Below, piece after piece: positions 52,233-62,021 of a DNA stretch of 64,000 nucleotides. This DNA is from Nitrospinaceae bacterium (GTDB taxonomy: Bacteria > Nitrospinota > Nitrospinia > Nitrospinales > VA-1): the NCBI GenBank assembly GCA_029261655.1, contig JAJDAY010000015.1, forward strand, positions 58,836-122,835, in the 5' to 3' direction. Made by a program: the position numbers and the translations under genes. Position 1 is the first letter of the stretch. Each line of letters opens with the position of its first letter. The notes beneath the pieces were generated by a model. It made no database searches, was not told the DNA's origin, and was given only the letters and a program-made list of their open reading frames with translations.

Positions 52233-53621
52233 TTACTTCGGCCCGGTCATTTCTTCCGGGCGCACTTTTTCGTCAAACTCCTCCGGTGTTAAAAGACCAA
52301 GAGCATTAGCCGCTTCCTTGAGCGACGTGTTTTCCTGATAGGCTTTCTTGGCGACCTTGGCGGCGTTGTCATAGCCGATGTGCGGGTTGAGCGCCGTCAC
52401 CAGCATGAGCGAGTTTTTCAAATGCGCTTCGATCTGCACTTCATTCGCCTGGATGCCCACCACACAATGCTGTTTGAACGATTTGCTGGCGTCGGCCAGC
52501 AGACGAATGGACTGCAGCAGGTTGTATATCATCACCGGCTTGAACACATTGAGCTCGAAATGTCCAGAACAACCGCCGACGTTGATGGAGGTATCGTTAC
52601 CGATGACCTGCGCCGCAACCATGGTCATGGCTTCCGATTGCGTGGGGTTGACTTTTCCCGGCATGATCGAGCTACCCGGTTCGTTGGCAGGCAGGATGAG
52701 TTCGCCGATGCCGCAACGGGGCCCTGAACCCAACAAGCGGATATCATTGGCGATTTTCATGAGCGAACAAGCGATGGTTTTGAGCACGCCGCTGGTTTCC
52801 ACAATGGCGTCGTGCGCGGCCAGGGATTCAAATTTATTGGGTGCGGTGACAAAAGGCAGGCCGGTGAGCCTGGCAATTTCCTCTGCAACCTTTTGGGCGA
52901 AGTCGCGATGCGAGTTCAGCCCTGTGCCCACCGCCGTTCCCCCCAAAGCGATTTGATACATTCTGGGCAGACAACCCTGAATGCGGTCCAGCGCGTAATC
53001 CAGCTGGGTGGTGTAACCGCTGAACTCCTGCCCTAAAGTGAGTGGCGTCGCGTCCATCAAATGGGTCCGACCGATTTTGATGATTTTTTCAAACTCGGTG
53101 GTTTTTTTCCTGAAAGCATCTCGAAGTTCGGTGATGGAGGGAATCAGCCGTTCGTGAATCTGCTCGACCGCCGCGATGTGCATGGCAGTGGGGAAAGTGT
53201 CATTGGATGATTGGCCCATATTGACGTGATCATTAGGATGAATGGGATCTTTGGACCCGATCTCACCTCCGCTGATTTCAATGGCGCGGTTGGCGATGAC
53301 TTCATTGGAATTCATATTGCTTTGGGTGCCGGACCCCGTTTGCCAGATTCTCAAAGGAAAGTGTTCATCGAGTTTGCCTGCGATCACTTCATCGGCCGCC
53401 TGGTTGAGCAAGTCTTTTTTATCCGCAGGAAGAAGCCCAAGCTCGGAATTGACACTGGCCGAAGCCTTTTTCAAAAGCCCCATTGCCCGGATAATTTCTC
53501 TCGGCATGGTTTCGATGCCGATGTCGAAATGGATGAGGGACCGTGCGGTCTGGGCTCCGTAATAGCGATCAGCGGGAACCTGTATTTCTCCCATGCTGTC
53601 GGATTCGATTCGATATTTCAT
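52233..53621 (-). CDS. fumC: Fumarate hydratase class II
   Basis: A 462-residue class II fumarase of the TCA cycle. It has the signature [16 protein letters not shown], with [21 protein letters not shown] and [20 protein letters not shown], each in the expected place. Aspartase is a close relative; the [13 protein letters not shown] pattern and the substrate loop fit fumarase better. The start is at 53621 because GGGAGG lies 6 bases upstream; the longer frame (to 53681) overlaps the sigma-factor gene upstream by 44 bases. The gap to that gene is only 16 bases. Confidence 0.95.
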   Translation of the reverse strand: MKYRIESDSMGEIQVPADRYYGAQTARSLIHFDIGIETMPREIIRAMGLLKKASASVNSELGLLPADKKDLLNQAADEVIAGKLDEHFPLRIWQTGSGTQSNMNSNEVIANRAIEISGGEIGSKDPIHPNDHVNMGQSSNDTFPTAMHIAAVEQIHERLIPSITELRDAFRKKTTEFEKIIKIGRTHLMDATPLTLGQEFSGYTTQLDYALDRIQGCLPRMYQIALGGTAVGTGLNSHRDFAQKVAEEIARLTGLPFVTAPNKFESLAAHDAIVETSGVLKTIACSLMKIANDIRLLGSGPRCGIGELILPANEPGSSIMPGKVNPTQSEAMTMVAAQVIGNDTSINVGGCSGHFELNVFKPVMIYNLLQSIRLLADASKSFKQHCVVGIQANEVQIEAHLKNSLMLVTALNPHIGYDNAAKVAKKAYQENTSLKEAANALGLLTPEEFDEKVRPEEMTGPK

Positions 53622-53637
53622 TGTGTTCCTCCCTTTC

Positions 53638-54573
53638 TTATTGGCCAAATCGGTCAGCCGCTTCTGGAAAATCTTTTTCAATAAAAGTTTTAAATTTTTT
53701 CAACAGCCTCACTTCCGCTTGTCGGACCGCCTCACGGGTGATGTCATGCCGGTCGCCAATCTGCTGCAGGGACAAAGGGGATTCGGACAACACCCGATCC
53801 TCCAGAATTTCCTGCTCGATGGGTTTCAGGTTGATCTTGAACGCACCGATTTTTTCTTTGAGTGCAGACAGAAACATTTCGGACGCCACAATTTTTTCCG
53901 GCGTCTCGGAATGCCCAAAGGTATCCGCAGGGGTGGTTGTGCTCTGGGGGTGCACGGGCTGGTCCATCGGCACATCCATAGCGCCCAGACTGGCGTCGAC
54001 ATCGATCACTTCACTTTCGTCCACACCGAAGCGTTCCGCCAGCAGTTTGGTTGAAGGGGCAAAGCCTTCTTTCTCCAGTTTTTCTTTTTCTTTTTTTAAA
54101 TTGAAAAGCAGTTTCCGGCGGACATTGGTGGTGCCGACCCTGACCAGCCTCCAGTTGTCCAGAATATATTTCAGCATGTAAGAACGAATCCACCAGGTTG
54201 CGTAGGCGGACAGCCGAACACCGCGAAAGGGATCAAAATTTTTGACCGCCTTCATGAGACCGATATTGCCTTCCTGAACCAGATCCATCATGTTGTTCCA
54301 TTCGCGCTTAAAAGTCATGGCAATACGCACCACCATCATCAGGTGCGAGGTGGTCAATTTGTAAGCGGAGTCCAGATCCCCTGTGTCCTTGTATTTTATG
54401 GCCAGAGCTTGCTCTTCTTCCTCCGAAAGCCCTTCATATTTCCGAATCTCCTGAATATAAACGGTCAGAGGGTCCAGCCTCTCCAGAGATTTTTCTTTGC
54501 GGACTACGGGCAGGAGGCTTTTCTTTTCCTTGACTTTTTGGGCCGTTTTATTTTTTTTACCTTTTTTACTCAT
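53638..54573 (-). CDS. RNA polymerase sigma factor, RpoH-like
   Basis: A 311-residue sigma70-family factor. Region 1.2 reads [23 protein letters not shown], region 2 contains [46 protein letters not shown], and region 4 ends with [30 protein letters not shown]. The [20 protein letters not shown] stretch after region 2 resembles the RpoH box of heat-shock sigma factors, so a heat-shock-type role is likely. It has a basic N-terminal tail ([16 protein letters not shown]). It lies upstream of fumC on the same strand. Confidence 0.9.
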   Translation of the reverse strand: MSKKGKKNKTAQKVKEKKSLLPVVRKEKSLERLDPLTVYIQEIRKYEGLSEEEEQALAIKYKDTGDLDSAYKLTTSHLMMVVRIAMTFKREWNNMMDLVQEGNIGLMKAVKNFDPFRGVRLSAYATWWIRSYMLKYILDNWRLVRVGTTNVRRKLLFNLKKEKEKLEKEGFAPSTKLLAERFGVDESEVIDVDASLGAMDVPMDQPVHPQSTTTPADTFGHSETPEKIVASEMFLSALKEKIGAFKINLKPIEQEILEDRVLSESPLSLQQIGDRHDITREAVRQAEVRLLKKFKTFIEKDFPEAADRFGQ

Positions 54574-54641
54574 TCGGTATAGTCTGATATCGCTCTTTAA
54601 ATTTCGTTGAATTCGATCCCGGTAAAATTTACAATGGTTCC

Positions 54642-54878
54642 ATGAGCAGACTTCTACTTTTTGGACTTGTTGTCGCGGTCTTTATTTGGCTGGTGCGCAC
54701 GTTTTTTCCTTCTTCCAACCGGAAAGAAGGCGCTGACGCCACCAAAGAAATGGTCAAAGATCCCAACTGCGAAACTTATGTTCCCCAATCCGAAGCTATC
54801 TCTAAAACGGTGCGTGGGACGAATTATTTTTTTTGCAGTGAAAAGTGCGCCGAAGAATACTCGCAAAAAAATGTTTAG
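54642..54878 (+). CDS. Small membrane protein with YHS/TRASH-like metal motif
   Basis: A 78-residue protein with one N-terminal helix (LLLFGLVVAVFIWLV) and a C-terminal metal-binding part MVKDPNCETYVPQSEAI and FFCSEKCAEEYSQ. The DPxCxxYV and FCSxxCxxEY pairs are typical of YHS/TRASH-like and PP0621-type proteins that bind a metal. No function is known for this member. It stands between the divergent sigma-factor gene and the pair at 55039. Confidence 0.75.
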   Translation: MSRLLLFGLVVAVFIWLVRTFFPSSNRKEGADATKEMVKDPNCETYVPQSEAISKTVRGTNYFFCSEKCAEEYSQKNV

Positions 54879-55038
54879 TGCTGTTTATTAATGGGTTAGA
54901 AACCGCATCCTCCTCATTATCTTGAAACTGGCCAGTTCTGGTACGGTTCGGAATTTTGCATTATATCAAAGGATGGCCCACATATTTTAGAACAAATTAT
55001 CAATTCCGAAACTTTCAATACTTTGAATATGGGAACTT

Positions 55039-55596
55039 ATGTTAATTAAAAAAAGTTTTGCCGTCGGCGTCGTTTTGCTTCTCTCTCTAGGTTTTCAGGT
55101 CTCCAATCTAGCGGCTGAGGACAAGGGTCCCGAAGAATGCGTTCCGGTAGAAAAAAAGCGGGTGAAGGTGGAAGGATACATCTCGAAAAAATTCAAAAAA
55201 GACCGAAAGGCCATCTACAAGGAATTCGCTGAAATGGGACACACCCGTGTCGCCCTGCGCCCCTTTCCCATGGGCGATACCGCCAAGGTGGTGGCCATTG
55301 GACGCTGTGTTCCCGCCTACATCGCCCGTCATGTATTGCAAACGACTTTGAAATACACCAGCGGAGTGGAGTCTCTGGTGACTCAGGCCTTTATTTCGAC
55401 GCACTGGTTCGGAGTCGGAGTCACCATGTTCGATGAGCCGTCCCAGCAAGTAATTTCTCCGGCCCAGCTCCAGCAGTTGCTGGACCCCTCGTTGAGCACA
55501 GAAGCGTTTCAAGCTCTCTACCGAAAATTTTCGATTCAGGATGACACCGTGCCTTATTTCGGGTCCCGACCGGACAATGTTAAAAAAGCCCGGTGA
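55039..55596 (+). CDS. Unrecognised secreted protein, tandem pair member A
   Basis: A 185-residue protein with a signal peptide (SFAVGVVLLLSLGFQVSNLAA). I do not recognise the family. The mature part starts with ECVPVEKKRVKVEGYISKKF and contains KVVAIGRCVPAYIARHVLQTTLKY, HWFGVGVTMFDE and QLQQLLDPSLSTEAFQALYR. The same segments recur in the next gene, so the two form a paralogue pair. The two Cys residues of the mature part (ECVPV, GRCVPAY) are conserved in both and may form a disulfide. Confidence 0.8.
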   Translation: MLIKKSFAVGVVLLLSLGFQVSNLAAEDKGPEECVPVEKKRVKVEGYISKKFKKDRKAIYKEFAEMGHTRVALRPFPMGDTAKVVAIGRCVPAYIARHVLQTTLKYTSGVESLVTQAFISTHWFGVGVTMFDEPSQQVISPAQLQQLLDPSLSTEAFQALYRKFSIQDDTVPYFGSRPDNVKKAR

Positions 55597-55600
55597 CCGA

Positions 55601-56173
55601 ATGGCACTGCGCTCTAAAGAAGCGGGAATATTTCTCGCCTGGTTCCTGCTCTTCACATCCTGGCCTCTTTATGCTTCGGCCAAAGAAAGATGTGTTCCCG
55701 TATCTTCGGCGCCTGTGAAAATAGAAGCCTGGATGTCGAAGCGACAAGTGCCGGTTTTTAAATTTATCCGCAGTGAATTTGCCGCAATGGGCAATACCCG
55801 TGTCACCCTCTGGGTGTATCACGCTTCCCGCAACCCTTCCCGGATCGTGGCGATTGGCCGCTGTGTCCCCGCGTATATCGCACGCCATGTTTTAGAAAAG
55901 GCAGTCGAATTTTCAGGAGGCGTCGAAGGTCTCGTGCATCAAGGGTTCATCTCCTCGCGCTGGGTTGGGGTTGCGACCTCGTTGTTTGCGGAAAGTTCAT
56001 TTCGTAAAATTTCCCGTGACCAACTCGACCAATTGCTGGACGAGTCCCTGGACACTTTTGAGTTTCAGGCGTTGTACAGGTCGCTCACCCGGCAGGAAAC
56101 AAAGGTGAAAGCCTTCGGTCTCACCCTGGACAATCCCAAATTGCTCAAGGAAGATGGACCCAAAAAAAATTAA
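55601..56173 (+). CDS. Unrecognised secreted protein, tandem pair member B
   Basis: A 190-residue paralogue of the preceding protein, with a signal peptide (AGIFLAWFLLFTSWPLYASA). Shared segments are RCVPV, MGNTRVTL, VAIGRCVPAYIARHVLEKAV, SRWVGVATSLFAE and QLDQLLDESLDTFEFQALYR. The family is not recognised. The ATG at 55601 follows the upstream stop by 4 bases; an earlier in-frame ATG at 55541 lies inside the upstream gene and was not chosen. Confidence 0.78.
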   Translation: MALRSKEAGIFLAWFLLFTSWPLYASAKERCVPVSSAPVKIEAWMSKRQVPVFKFIRSEFAAMGNTRVTLWVYHASRNPSRIVAIGRCVPAYIARHVLEKAVEFSGGVEGLVHQGFISSRWVGVATSLFAESSFRKISRDQLDQLLDESLDTFEFQALYRSLTRQETKVKAFGLTLDNPKLLKEDGPKKN

Positions 56174-56197
56174 AATCATTTTCAACCCACGGTGAGA

Positions 56198-56623
56198 TCA
56201 ATCCCGCCTGACCAACCGAAGGGCATGTGAAATGGTTTTATCGTCTTTCCTGTACCAGTAAGGCAGGCCGTTCACATAAAAAATGATCTGCGCTTCCTTG
56301 CCGCGGGTTTCGCTGGTCCAGGTGCAGTTGGCCATCCCTGGCGGGAAAATGGAATCAATATTGATGTCCCCCCCCTTGTGGTCCTTATTGAGCTTGGATT
56401 TATCAAACAGTGACGTGGCTTCATGGATGGAGGGAAATCTCCAATCATTGTGCCCCGCGAATTTTTTCTCGTTGGTCGCTTTCACGTATGACTCGCCCTC
56501 GTCCAAGCTGATATCTTTTCCAAGGTCCAGGAGGGAATCATTGGCGAGCCAGGTCAAACTGGTCACTGAATCATAAATGGTTCCATCATCGTTTTTCAAA
56601 AACCTCGACTTGTTCTTTTCCAT
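56198..56623 (-). CDS. DUF1566 (Lcl C-terminal-like) protein
   Basis: A 141-residue protein with the DUF1566 pattern: RFLKNDDGTIYDSVTSLTWLAN, then FAGHNDWRFPSIHEATSLFD and, near the end, ISHALRLVRRD. The domain is found in many secreted or surface proteins and its function is not well known. No signal peptide is visible here. It is convergent with the pair at 55601. Confidence 0.85.
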   Translation of the reverse strand: MEKNKSRFLKNDDGTIYDSVTSLTWLANDSLLDLGKDISLDEGESYVKATNEKKFAGHNDWRFPSIHEATSLFDKSKLNKDHKGGDINIDSIFPPGMANCTWTSETRGKEAQIIFYVNGLPYWYRKDDKTISHALRLVRRD

Positions 56624-56751
56624 GAAATTCCTTTCCTTCGACTAAAATTCAAACCGGGGGTGTCCGGGCAAATGATACTTTCGATTCGCTGTTCTTTTAA
56701 ACTTCCAGTGCCTTGATTATAAGATGAAATCCAGACAAAGGGACGCAATAT

Positions 56752-57546
56752 TTATTCGAGCCGGTAAAGGTCTTCCCTGCGGTCCTGAAAAATATGGTTG
56801 TTGGGATTGAGGCATTTGTTGCGTGCCAGTTCGATGTCGATTTCAACCACATGGACTGCCTCCTGGGTGAGCGACGCCCGAAAAAGAACGTTGCCCAGGG
56901 GGTCCACCACCTGGCTCTGGCCCATAAATTTCAATGGATTGCCTGGAATGCGCTCCTCACAACCGACCCGGTCCGCCGTGGCAATAAAAACACCATTTTC
57001 CAAACACCTTGTGATCATGGCCTGGGGGCAGTGCGTGAGCACCAGATTGGCCGGATGGGCGATGATGTCAGCGCCTTTCAAGGCCAGGGTGCGCGCGGTT
57101 TCAGGAAACCGCCAATCGAAACAGATCATGATTCCGATACGGGCAAACCCAATGTCAAAAACTTCAAACGGGGTATTCCCAGGCTGGAAAATTTCTTTCT
57201 CTGTGTCGAAAAGATGGGCTTTACGGTATCTCCCGATAAATCCGTTCGGGCCGACGATGACCGCGGAGTTGTAAACCGCGTCGCCCTCAAGTTCGGCGAT
57301 TCCCGCCACAATGACGGAATTGATTTTTTTTGCCAGCGCAATAAGCGCCTCAGTCGTCTTCCCATCAGGGATGGTTTCAGCAAGCTCTTTAGCTTCTTGC
57401 CGGCTGGTAAACTGATAGCCGGTCGTGAAAAGTTCCGGCAGAACAAAAAGGTCGGCCTTTTGATCCGTCAATACGCGAACCACATGCTCAAGGTTATTCG
57501 CGACCTCCCCGAACGGGGGGTTATTTTGTAGCAATCCTATTTTCAT
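56752..57546 (-). CDS. Nitrilase-family carbon-nitrogen hydrolase
   Basis: A 264-residue enzyme of the nitrilase superfamily with the Glu-Lys-Cys triad: Glu38 (LFVLPELFTTGYQF), Lys109 (GRYRKAHLFD) and Cys142 (IGIMICFDWRFPE). It begins KIGLLQNNPPFGEVANNLE. Family members are amidases such as omega-amidase and carbamoylputrescine-type enzymes; the substrate is unknown. The gene lies on the minus strand, upstream of the convergent secreted pair. Confidence 0.93.
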   Translation of the reverse strand: MKIGLLQNNPPFGEVANNLEHVVRVLTDQKADLFVLPELFTTGYQFTSRQEAKELAETIPDGKTTEALIALAKKINSVIVAGIAELEGDAVYNSAVIVGPNGFIGRYRKAHLFDTEKEIFQPGNTPFEVFDIGFARIGIMICFDWRFPETARTLALKGADIIAHPANLVLTHCPQAMITRCLENGVFIATADRVGCEERIPGNPLKFMGQSQVVDPLGNVLFRASLTQEAVHVVEIDIELARNKCLNPNNHIFQDRREDLYRLE

Positions 57547-57668
57547 ATCAGGCTCTTTAAGTCAGGTATTTTGTGGGCAACAGGATAGTGGATAAAATGA
57601 ACGGGTGACAAGAAGAAAGTGCTCCTGTTTTTCTTTGCCTGTCAAAGGTAAGGATAAAACGGGGTTTT

Positions 57669-58736
57669 TTAGAGACGGGACAACTTCTGACGCATGACGT
57701 GGTCGATCAGGGTCAGGGCGACCATGGCTTCGGCGATCGGCACAGCGCGCGGGCAGATACAGGGATCGTGACGGCCTTCCACGTTGATCGTGGCTTTTTT
57801 ACCTTTCTGGGTGACGGTATTTTGAGTTTTGTTGATAGATGAAGTGGGCTTCACCACCAGACGGAGGACAATGTTTTCCCCGTTGGAGATGCCTCCAAGA
57901 ATGCCGCCCGCATGGTTGGTTTTGGTGCTGATTTTTTTTCCCTTCAAAACAAAAGCATCGTTGCATTCCGAGCCCAGCATTTCAGCGGCTTCGAAACCCA
58001 CGCCGATCTCCACCCCTTTCACCGCCGGGATGCTCATCACCGCTTTTGCCAGGTCGGCATCCAACCGGTCAAACACCGGCTCGCCGATCCCGGCGGGAAC
58101 ATTTTTTGCGATGACCTCCACCACGCCACCGACCGAGTCGCCCTTTTTGCGGATTTTCATGATGTGGTCGATCATTTTATCGGTAACCGCTTTGTCGGGA
58201 CAACGGATGATATTGCGCTCGATTTCGTTAAAATCTATTTTCTTCGCACTGAAAGGTCCGATTTTCCGGGTATAGCCGATGACTTTGATTTTATAGTGCG
58301 CCAGCAGTTTTTTGGCGATGGCGCCGGCCGCGACCCGGCCCGCAGTTTCCCGGGCGCTGGAACGTCCGCCGCCGCGATAATCACGCATGCCGTATTTCAT
58401 CTGATAGGTATAATCGGCGTGACCGGGGCGATACAGGTCTTTTATCAGCTCGTATTTTGAAGAGTCGGCGTCGTGGTTTTCAATCCAAAGAGCGATCGGG
58501 GTTCCCATGGTTTTGCCTTGAAATACCCCGGACAGGATGCGCACCTTGTCGGCTTCTTTGCGGGTGGTGGTGACTTTGCTCTGACCGGTTTTCCTGCGGT
58601 CAAGTTCTTTCTGGATGTCCGCCTCCTTGAGGGGAAGACCGGCGGGACAACCGTCAACGACGACACCGACACCGGCCCCGTGGGATTCTCCCCAGGTCGC
58701 GATCTTGAATATTTTTCCAAACGTGCTTCCAGCCAT
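57669..58736 (-). CDS. aroC: Chorismate synthase
   Basis: A 355-residue enzyme of the last shikimate step, converting EPSP to chorismate with reduced FMN. It begins GSTFGKIFKIATWGESHGAG, with the FMN-site segment RPGHADYTYQMKYGMRDYRG and GGRSSARETAGRVAAGAIAKKL, and ends RHDPCICPRAVPIAEAM. All conserved parts are present at normal length. It lies with the tyrA, pheA and cmk group on the same strand, with the HU/IHF, sppA and rpsA genes between. Confidence 0.97.
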   Translation of the reverse strand: MAGSTFGKIFKIATWGESHGAGVGVVVDGCPAGLPLKEADIQKELDRRKTGQSKVTTTRKEADKVRILSGVFQGKTMGTPIALWIENHDADSSKYELIKDLYRPGHADYTYQMKYGMRDYRGGGRSSARETAGRVAAGAIAKKLLAHYKIKVIGYTRKIGPFSAKKIDFNEIERNIIRCPDKAVTDKMIDHIMKIRKKGDSVGGVVEVIAKNVPAGIGEPVFDRLDADLAKAVMSIPAVKGVEIGVGFEAAEMLGSECNDAFVLKGKKISTKTNHAGGILGGISNGENIVLRLVVKPTSSINKTQNTVTQKGKKATINVEGRHDPCICPRAVPIAEAMVALTLIDHVMRQKLSRL

Positions 58737-58940
58737 GATTTTTCCGGGTTAGATGAACAGACCATATATTAAAATGACCTGAAACCGATCAGAGTGAATT
58801 AAGAAAACAATTCTTACCGGGACTTTACAAATAGACAGAGCTTTTAGGGAGGGGGAGTGAAAACCTGGGGTCAGAAACGAAATGAAATCTGGATCTAAAA
58901 AAATTCCTGGGAAGCCAGAAGAGCGACGGACTTCTAAAAA

Positions 58941-59219
58941 CTATTCCCCGTCCACCAGTTCCCGTAATTCCTTCCCGGCTTTGAAAAAAGGCACTTTTTT
59001 CGCAGGGACATCTACTTTATCCCCGGATTTGGGATTTCGCCCGACCCGAGCGTTCCTTTCTCGAATTCGGAAACTCCCAAATCCTCGTAATTCGACCTTT
59101 TTTCCTTCGCTGAGCGATTCCGTAATGCTTTGAAAAACTGTGTTAACAACCACTTCGGTTTGTTTCTTCGTGAGGTCGATTTGATTTGCCACCTTTTCTA
59201 CCAATTCAGCTTTTGTCAT
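58941..59219 (-). CDS. HU/IHF-family DNA-binding protein
   Basis: A 92-residue histone-like protein: TKAELVEKVANQIDLTKKQTE at the N-terminal helices, and the beta-arm with GFGSFRIRERNARVGRNPKSGDKV and the C-terminal VPFFKAGKELRELV. It compacts or bends DNA. In many bacteria an ihfB gene follows rpsA; this gene lies two genes downstream of rpsA, so the IHF-beta role is plausible. I start at 59219, where the family begins and a G-rich ribosome-binding site precedes; the longer frame extends to 59324 without conserved content. Confidence 0.92.
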   Translation of the reverse strand: MTKAELVEKVANQIDLTKKQTEVVVNTVFQSITESLSEGKKVELRGFGSFRIRERNARVGRNPKSGDKVDVPAKKVPFFKAGKELRELVDGE

Positions 59220-59378
59220 TAACAAGCCCCCCGCCCAGCGATATTTTTGATGGAATTGACAGGAATAAATTCTGGCCGAGAGTATAGCATTAAAGTCAAT
59301 GAAGTCAAGCCTTTTGAAAAGCATGTTTTGCAGTATCTCGGCTCATTTTAAAATGCCGAAAAAAATTCAGATAGAAAG

Positions 59379-60290
59379 TCACTGTATAGACCAAAGAAAC
59401 TGCAGGGAAGGGGTGGAATGAGACGATAGAGACTCGGTAAGATTTTTATTAATCGCGGACTGCATCAACCAGTCCAGAAAGGGCAGCTTTTCTTCTTCCT
59501 GAACGATTTGTGGGATATCTTTAATGCCCGCCTGGGTGGCTAGAAGATCAATGGCATCCTGCAAGCCACCCATATGATCGACCATTTTCAACTCGTAGGC
59601 CTGGCGTCCGGTATACACCCGGCCATCCGCCAACCGCCCGACCTCTTCGGTCGGCAGGTTCCTGCCTTTAGCCACGTCCTCCACAAATTGCTGGTGCACA
59701 TCGTCCACCAGGTTTTGCATGACCAGCCGCTCTTTGCTGGAAATAGGCCTGACAGGCGAACCCGCATCCTTAAAAACTCCGCTTTTAATCACTTCCGGGC
59801 GAATGCCTATTTTTTCAATCAGTTCCTGAATATTGGAAAAGGCCATGATCACGCCGATGCTTCCGGTCAGGGTTCCGGGGTTGGCAAAGATCGTGTCCGC
59901 AGCGCTGGCAATATAATATCCGCCAGAGGCCGCGACACTGCCGAGCGATGCGTAAATCTTTTTACCGCCCTCTTCCCGAATGCGTGCCACGGCGTTGTAG
60001 ATTTCCTGGGAAGGTCCTACAGCGCCTCCTGGGGAATCGATCCTCAAAATAATTCCCTTTACTTTCGGGGCCTGTTGAAACTTTCTCAGTTGCCGAACCG
60101 TTTCCCGCGATTGGGAGATCATCCCCTGAATTTCCACAATGGCGATCTGGTTGTCGGAATCCATCAGTCCATCAGAAAAATAAGACCCGATGACAGAAGA
60201 AACCACCATGAACAAAAATACCCCGCCCAGGAAAAGCAGGAATACCTTGCCAAAGGATCTTTTGCTTTTTACAGGTTCACTGGTTTCCAT
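59379..60290 (-). CDS. sppA: Signal peptide peptidase SppA (S49 type)
   Basis: A 303-residue membrane protease. One N-terminal helix (VFLLFLGGVFLFMVVSSVIG) anchors it. The catalytic Ser122 is in GSVAASGGYYIAS, Lys174 in GVFKDAGSPVRP. IDSPGGAVGPSQEIY and the GSIGVI segment support the assignment. This single-domain form has one catalytic half and would act as a multimer, digesting leftover signal peptides. It lies 5 bases downstream of rpsA, so the two are co-transcribed. Confidence 0.93.
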   Translation of the reverse strand: METSEPVKSKRSFGKVFLLFLGGVFLFMVVSSVIGSYFSDGLMDSDNQIAIVEIQGMISQSRETVRQLRKFQQAPKVKGIILRIDSPGGAVGPSQEIYNAVARIREEGGKKIYASLGSVAASGGYYIASAADTIFANPGTLTGSIGVIMAFSNIQELIEKIGIRPEVIKSGVFKDAGSPVRPISSKERLVMQNLVDDVHQQFVEDVAKGRNLPTEEVGRLADGRVYTGRQAYELKMVDHMGGLQDAIDLLATQAGIKDIPQIVQEEEKLPFLDWLMQSAINKNLTESLSSHSTPSLQFLWSIQ

Positions 60291-60295
60291 AAAAA

Positions 60296-62008
60296 CTACT
60301 CACCGGTATCCTCTTCCTTGAAATTATCAAACACCGCCTGTTCCTTTTCAATTTCTTCAACTCCCAGGTTTTCTTCATAAGCTTTGATGCTTAAAGCGAT
60401 TTTTTTACTGCTGGTGTCCACTTTGATGACTTTGGCTTTGATAGCGTCTTCCAGTTTCACCACCTGTTCGGGGTTGGAAATTTTTTGCGAGCTCAACTGG
60501 GAGACATGAATCAATCCCTCCAGCCCGTCGCCAAACTCAGCAAACGCGCCAAAACCGGTCACTTTTATGATCGTTCCCTCAACCTCGGTACCGATGGGGT
60601 AGTTTTTCGCGATGTCATCCCAGGGGTCGGGTTGCAGCTGTTTGACGCCCAGGGAAATCCGGCAGTTGTCCTTATCGATACTGAGGACCACAGCTTTCAG
60701 CAAGTCCTTCTTCCGTAAAAGTTCAGAAGGATGTTTGATCTTTTTCCAACTGAGATCGGAAATGTGAATCAAACCGTCCACGCCGTCTTCGAGTTCAATG
60801 AACGCGCCAAAGTCTGTCAGGTTTCTCACAGTGCCTTCAACCTCGGTGCCGATAGGATACCTCGCATCGATGCCCTCCCAGGGGTTGGCTTCGATCTGCT
60901 TCATGCCGAGCGAGATGCGCTTTCTTTCTTTATCCAGGGTGAGCACCACAGCCTCCACTTCGTCGTTCAAGGCGACCATTTTGCTCGGATGTTTGACGTG
61001 CCGGCTCCAACTCATCTCTGATATATGGACGAGGCCTTCGATGCCTTTTTCCAGCTCGACAAAAACCCCGTAGTTGGTGATGCTGACAACTTTCCCGGTG
61101 ATTTTGGTATCTACCGGAAATTTGGCTTCGACCTCGACCCACGGATCGGGAGTGATTTGTTTCAATCCCAGGGAGACTCTTTCCTTTTCTTTATCATATT
61201 TTAAGACCATCACTTTGACCATGTCGCCGATGGCAAACATTTCAGACGGATGATTGACCCGTCCCCAGGACATATCGGTGATATGCAACAAGCCGTCCAT
61301 ACCGCCCAAATCTATGAACACGCCATACTCGGTGATGTTCTTGACGATACCTTCAATGAGGTTTCCTTCCTCCATCTGCTCCAGAGTGCCCTCGCGCAGT
61401 TGCTTGCGTTGTTCTTCAAGAAGGATTCGGCGGGACAGGACAATGTTCCCGCGTTTTTTATTCATTTTGATGATTTTCATTTTGAACGTTTCGCCAATCA
61501 GCTTTTCAAGATTGCGAATAGGACGCAAGTCGATCTGGGAACCGGGAAGAAATGCTCTGAGGCCAATGTCTACGGTCAGACCGCCTTTGGCTTTGGCAAC
61601 CACAGCTCCTTCGATGATTTCGTCGGCTTCGTAAGTTTTCACAAGATCGTCCCAGATTTTTATCTTGATGGCTTTATCCTTGGACAAAACCACATTGCCG
61701 TCGTTGTCTTCGACCCGTTCCAGATAAACTTCCACCTCATCCCCGACCGCAAGGCTCTTGCCATAATCGGGGAATTCCCGCATAGAAATGACTCCCTCGG
61801 ACTTGAAACCTACATCCACAACGATATTGTCTTTGCTGATCCCGATAATTTTCCCATTGATGATCTGGCCTTCTTTGAACTGGCCCAGACTGTCGCTGAA
61901 ATAGGCTTCCATTTCATCGTAGGAAACCTGGTCTTCAGGCGACAAGGGTTCCCGCACCTCAAGGTCGTTCTTGTCCATTTCAGCTAATAAGGCGGCGTCT
62001 ATTTTCAT
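60296..62008 (-). CDS. rpsA: 30S ribosomal protein S1
   Basis: A 570-residue S1 protein with six S1 RNA-binding repeats, each with the GxVxxxxxxGxFVxL-type core (for example GIVKNITEYGVFIDLGGMDGLLHITDMSW, GKVVSITNYGVFVELEKGIEGLVHISEMSW, GTVRNLTDFGAFIELEDGVDGLIHISDLSW). S1 helps the ribosome bind mRNA. It lies between cmk and sppA on the same strand, the common cmk-rpsA order, with a 13-base gap to cmk. Confidence 0.97.
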   Translation of the reverse strand: MKIDAALLAEMDKNDLEVREPLSPEDQVSYDEMEAYFSDSLGQFKEGQIINGKIIGISKDNIVVDVGFKSEGVISMREFPDYGKSLAVGDEVEVYLERVEDNDGNVVLSKDKAIKIKIWDDLVKTYEADEIIEGAVVAKAKGGLTVDIGLRAFLPGSQIDLRPIRNLEKLIGETFKMKIIKMNKKRGNIVLSRRILLEEQRKQLREGTLEQMEEGNLIEGIVKNITEYGVFIDLGGMDGLLHITDMSWGRVNHPSEMFAIGDMVKVMVLKYDKEKERVSLGLKQITPDPWVEVEAKFPVDTKITGKVVSITNYGVFVELEKGIEGLVHISEMSWSRHVKHPSKMVALNDEVEAVVLTLDKERKRISLGMKQIEANPWEGIDARYPIGTEVEGTVRNLTDFGAFIELEDGVDGLIHISDLSWKKIKHPSELLRKKDLLKAVVLSIDKDNCRISLGVKQLQPDPWDDIAKNYPIGTEVEGTIIKVTGFGAFAEFGDGLEGLIHVSQLSSQKISNPEQVVKLEDAIKAKVIKVDTSSKKIALSIKAYEENLGVEEIEKEQAVFDNFKEEDTGE

Positions 62009-62021
62009 GATCTGATAACTC

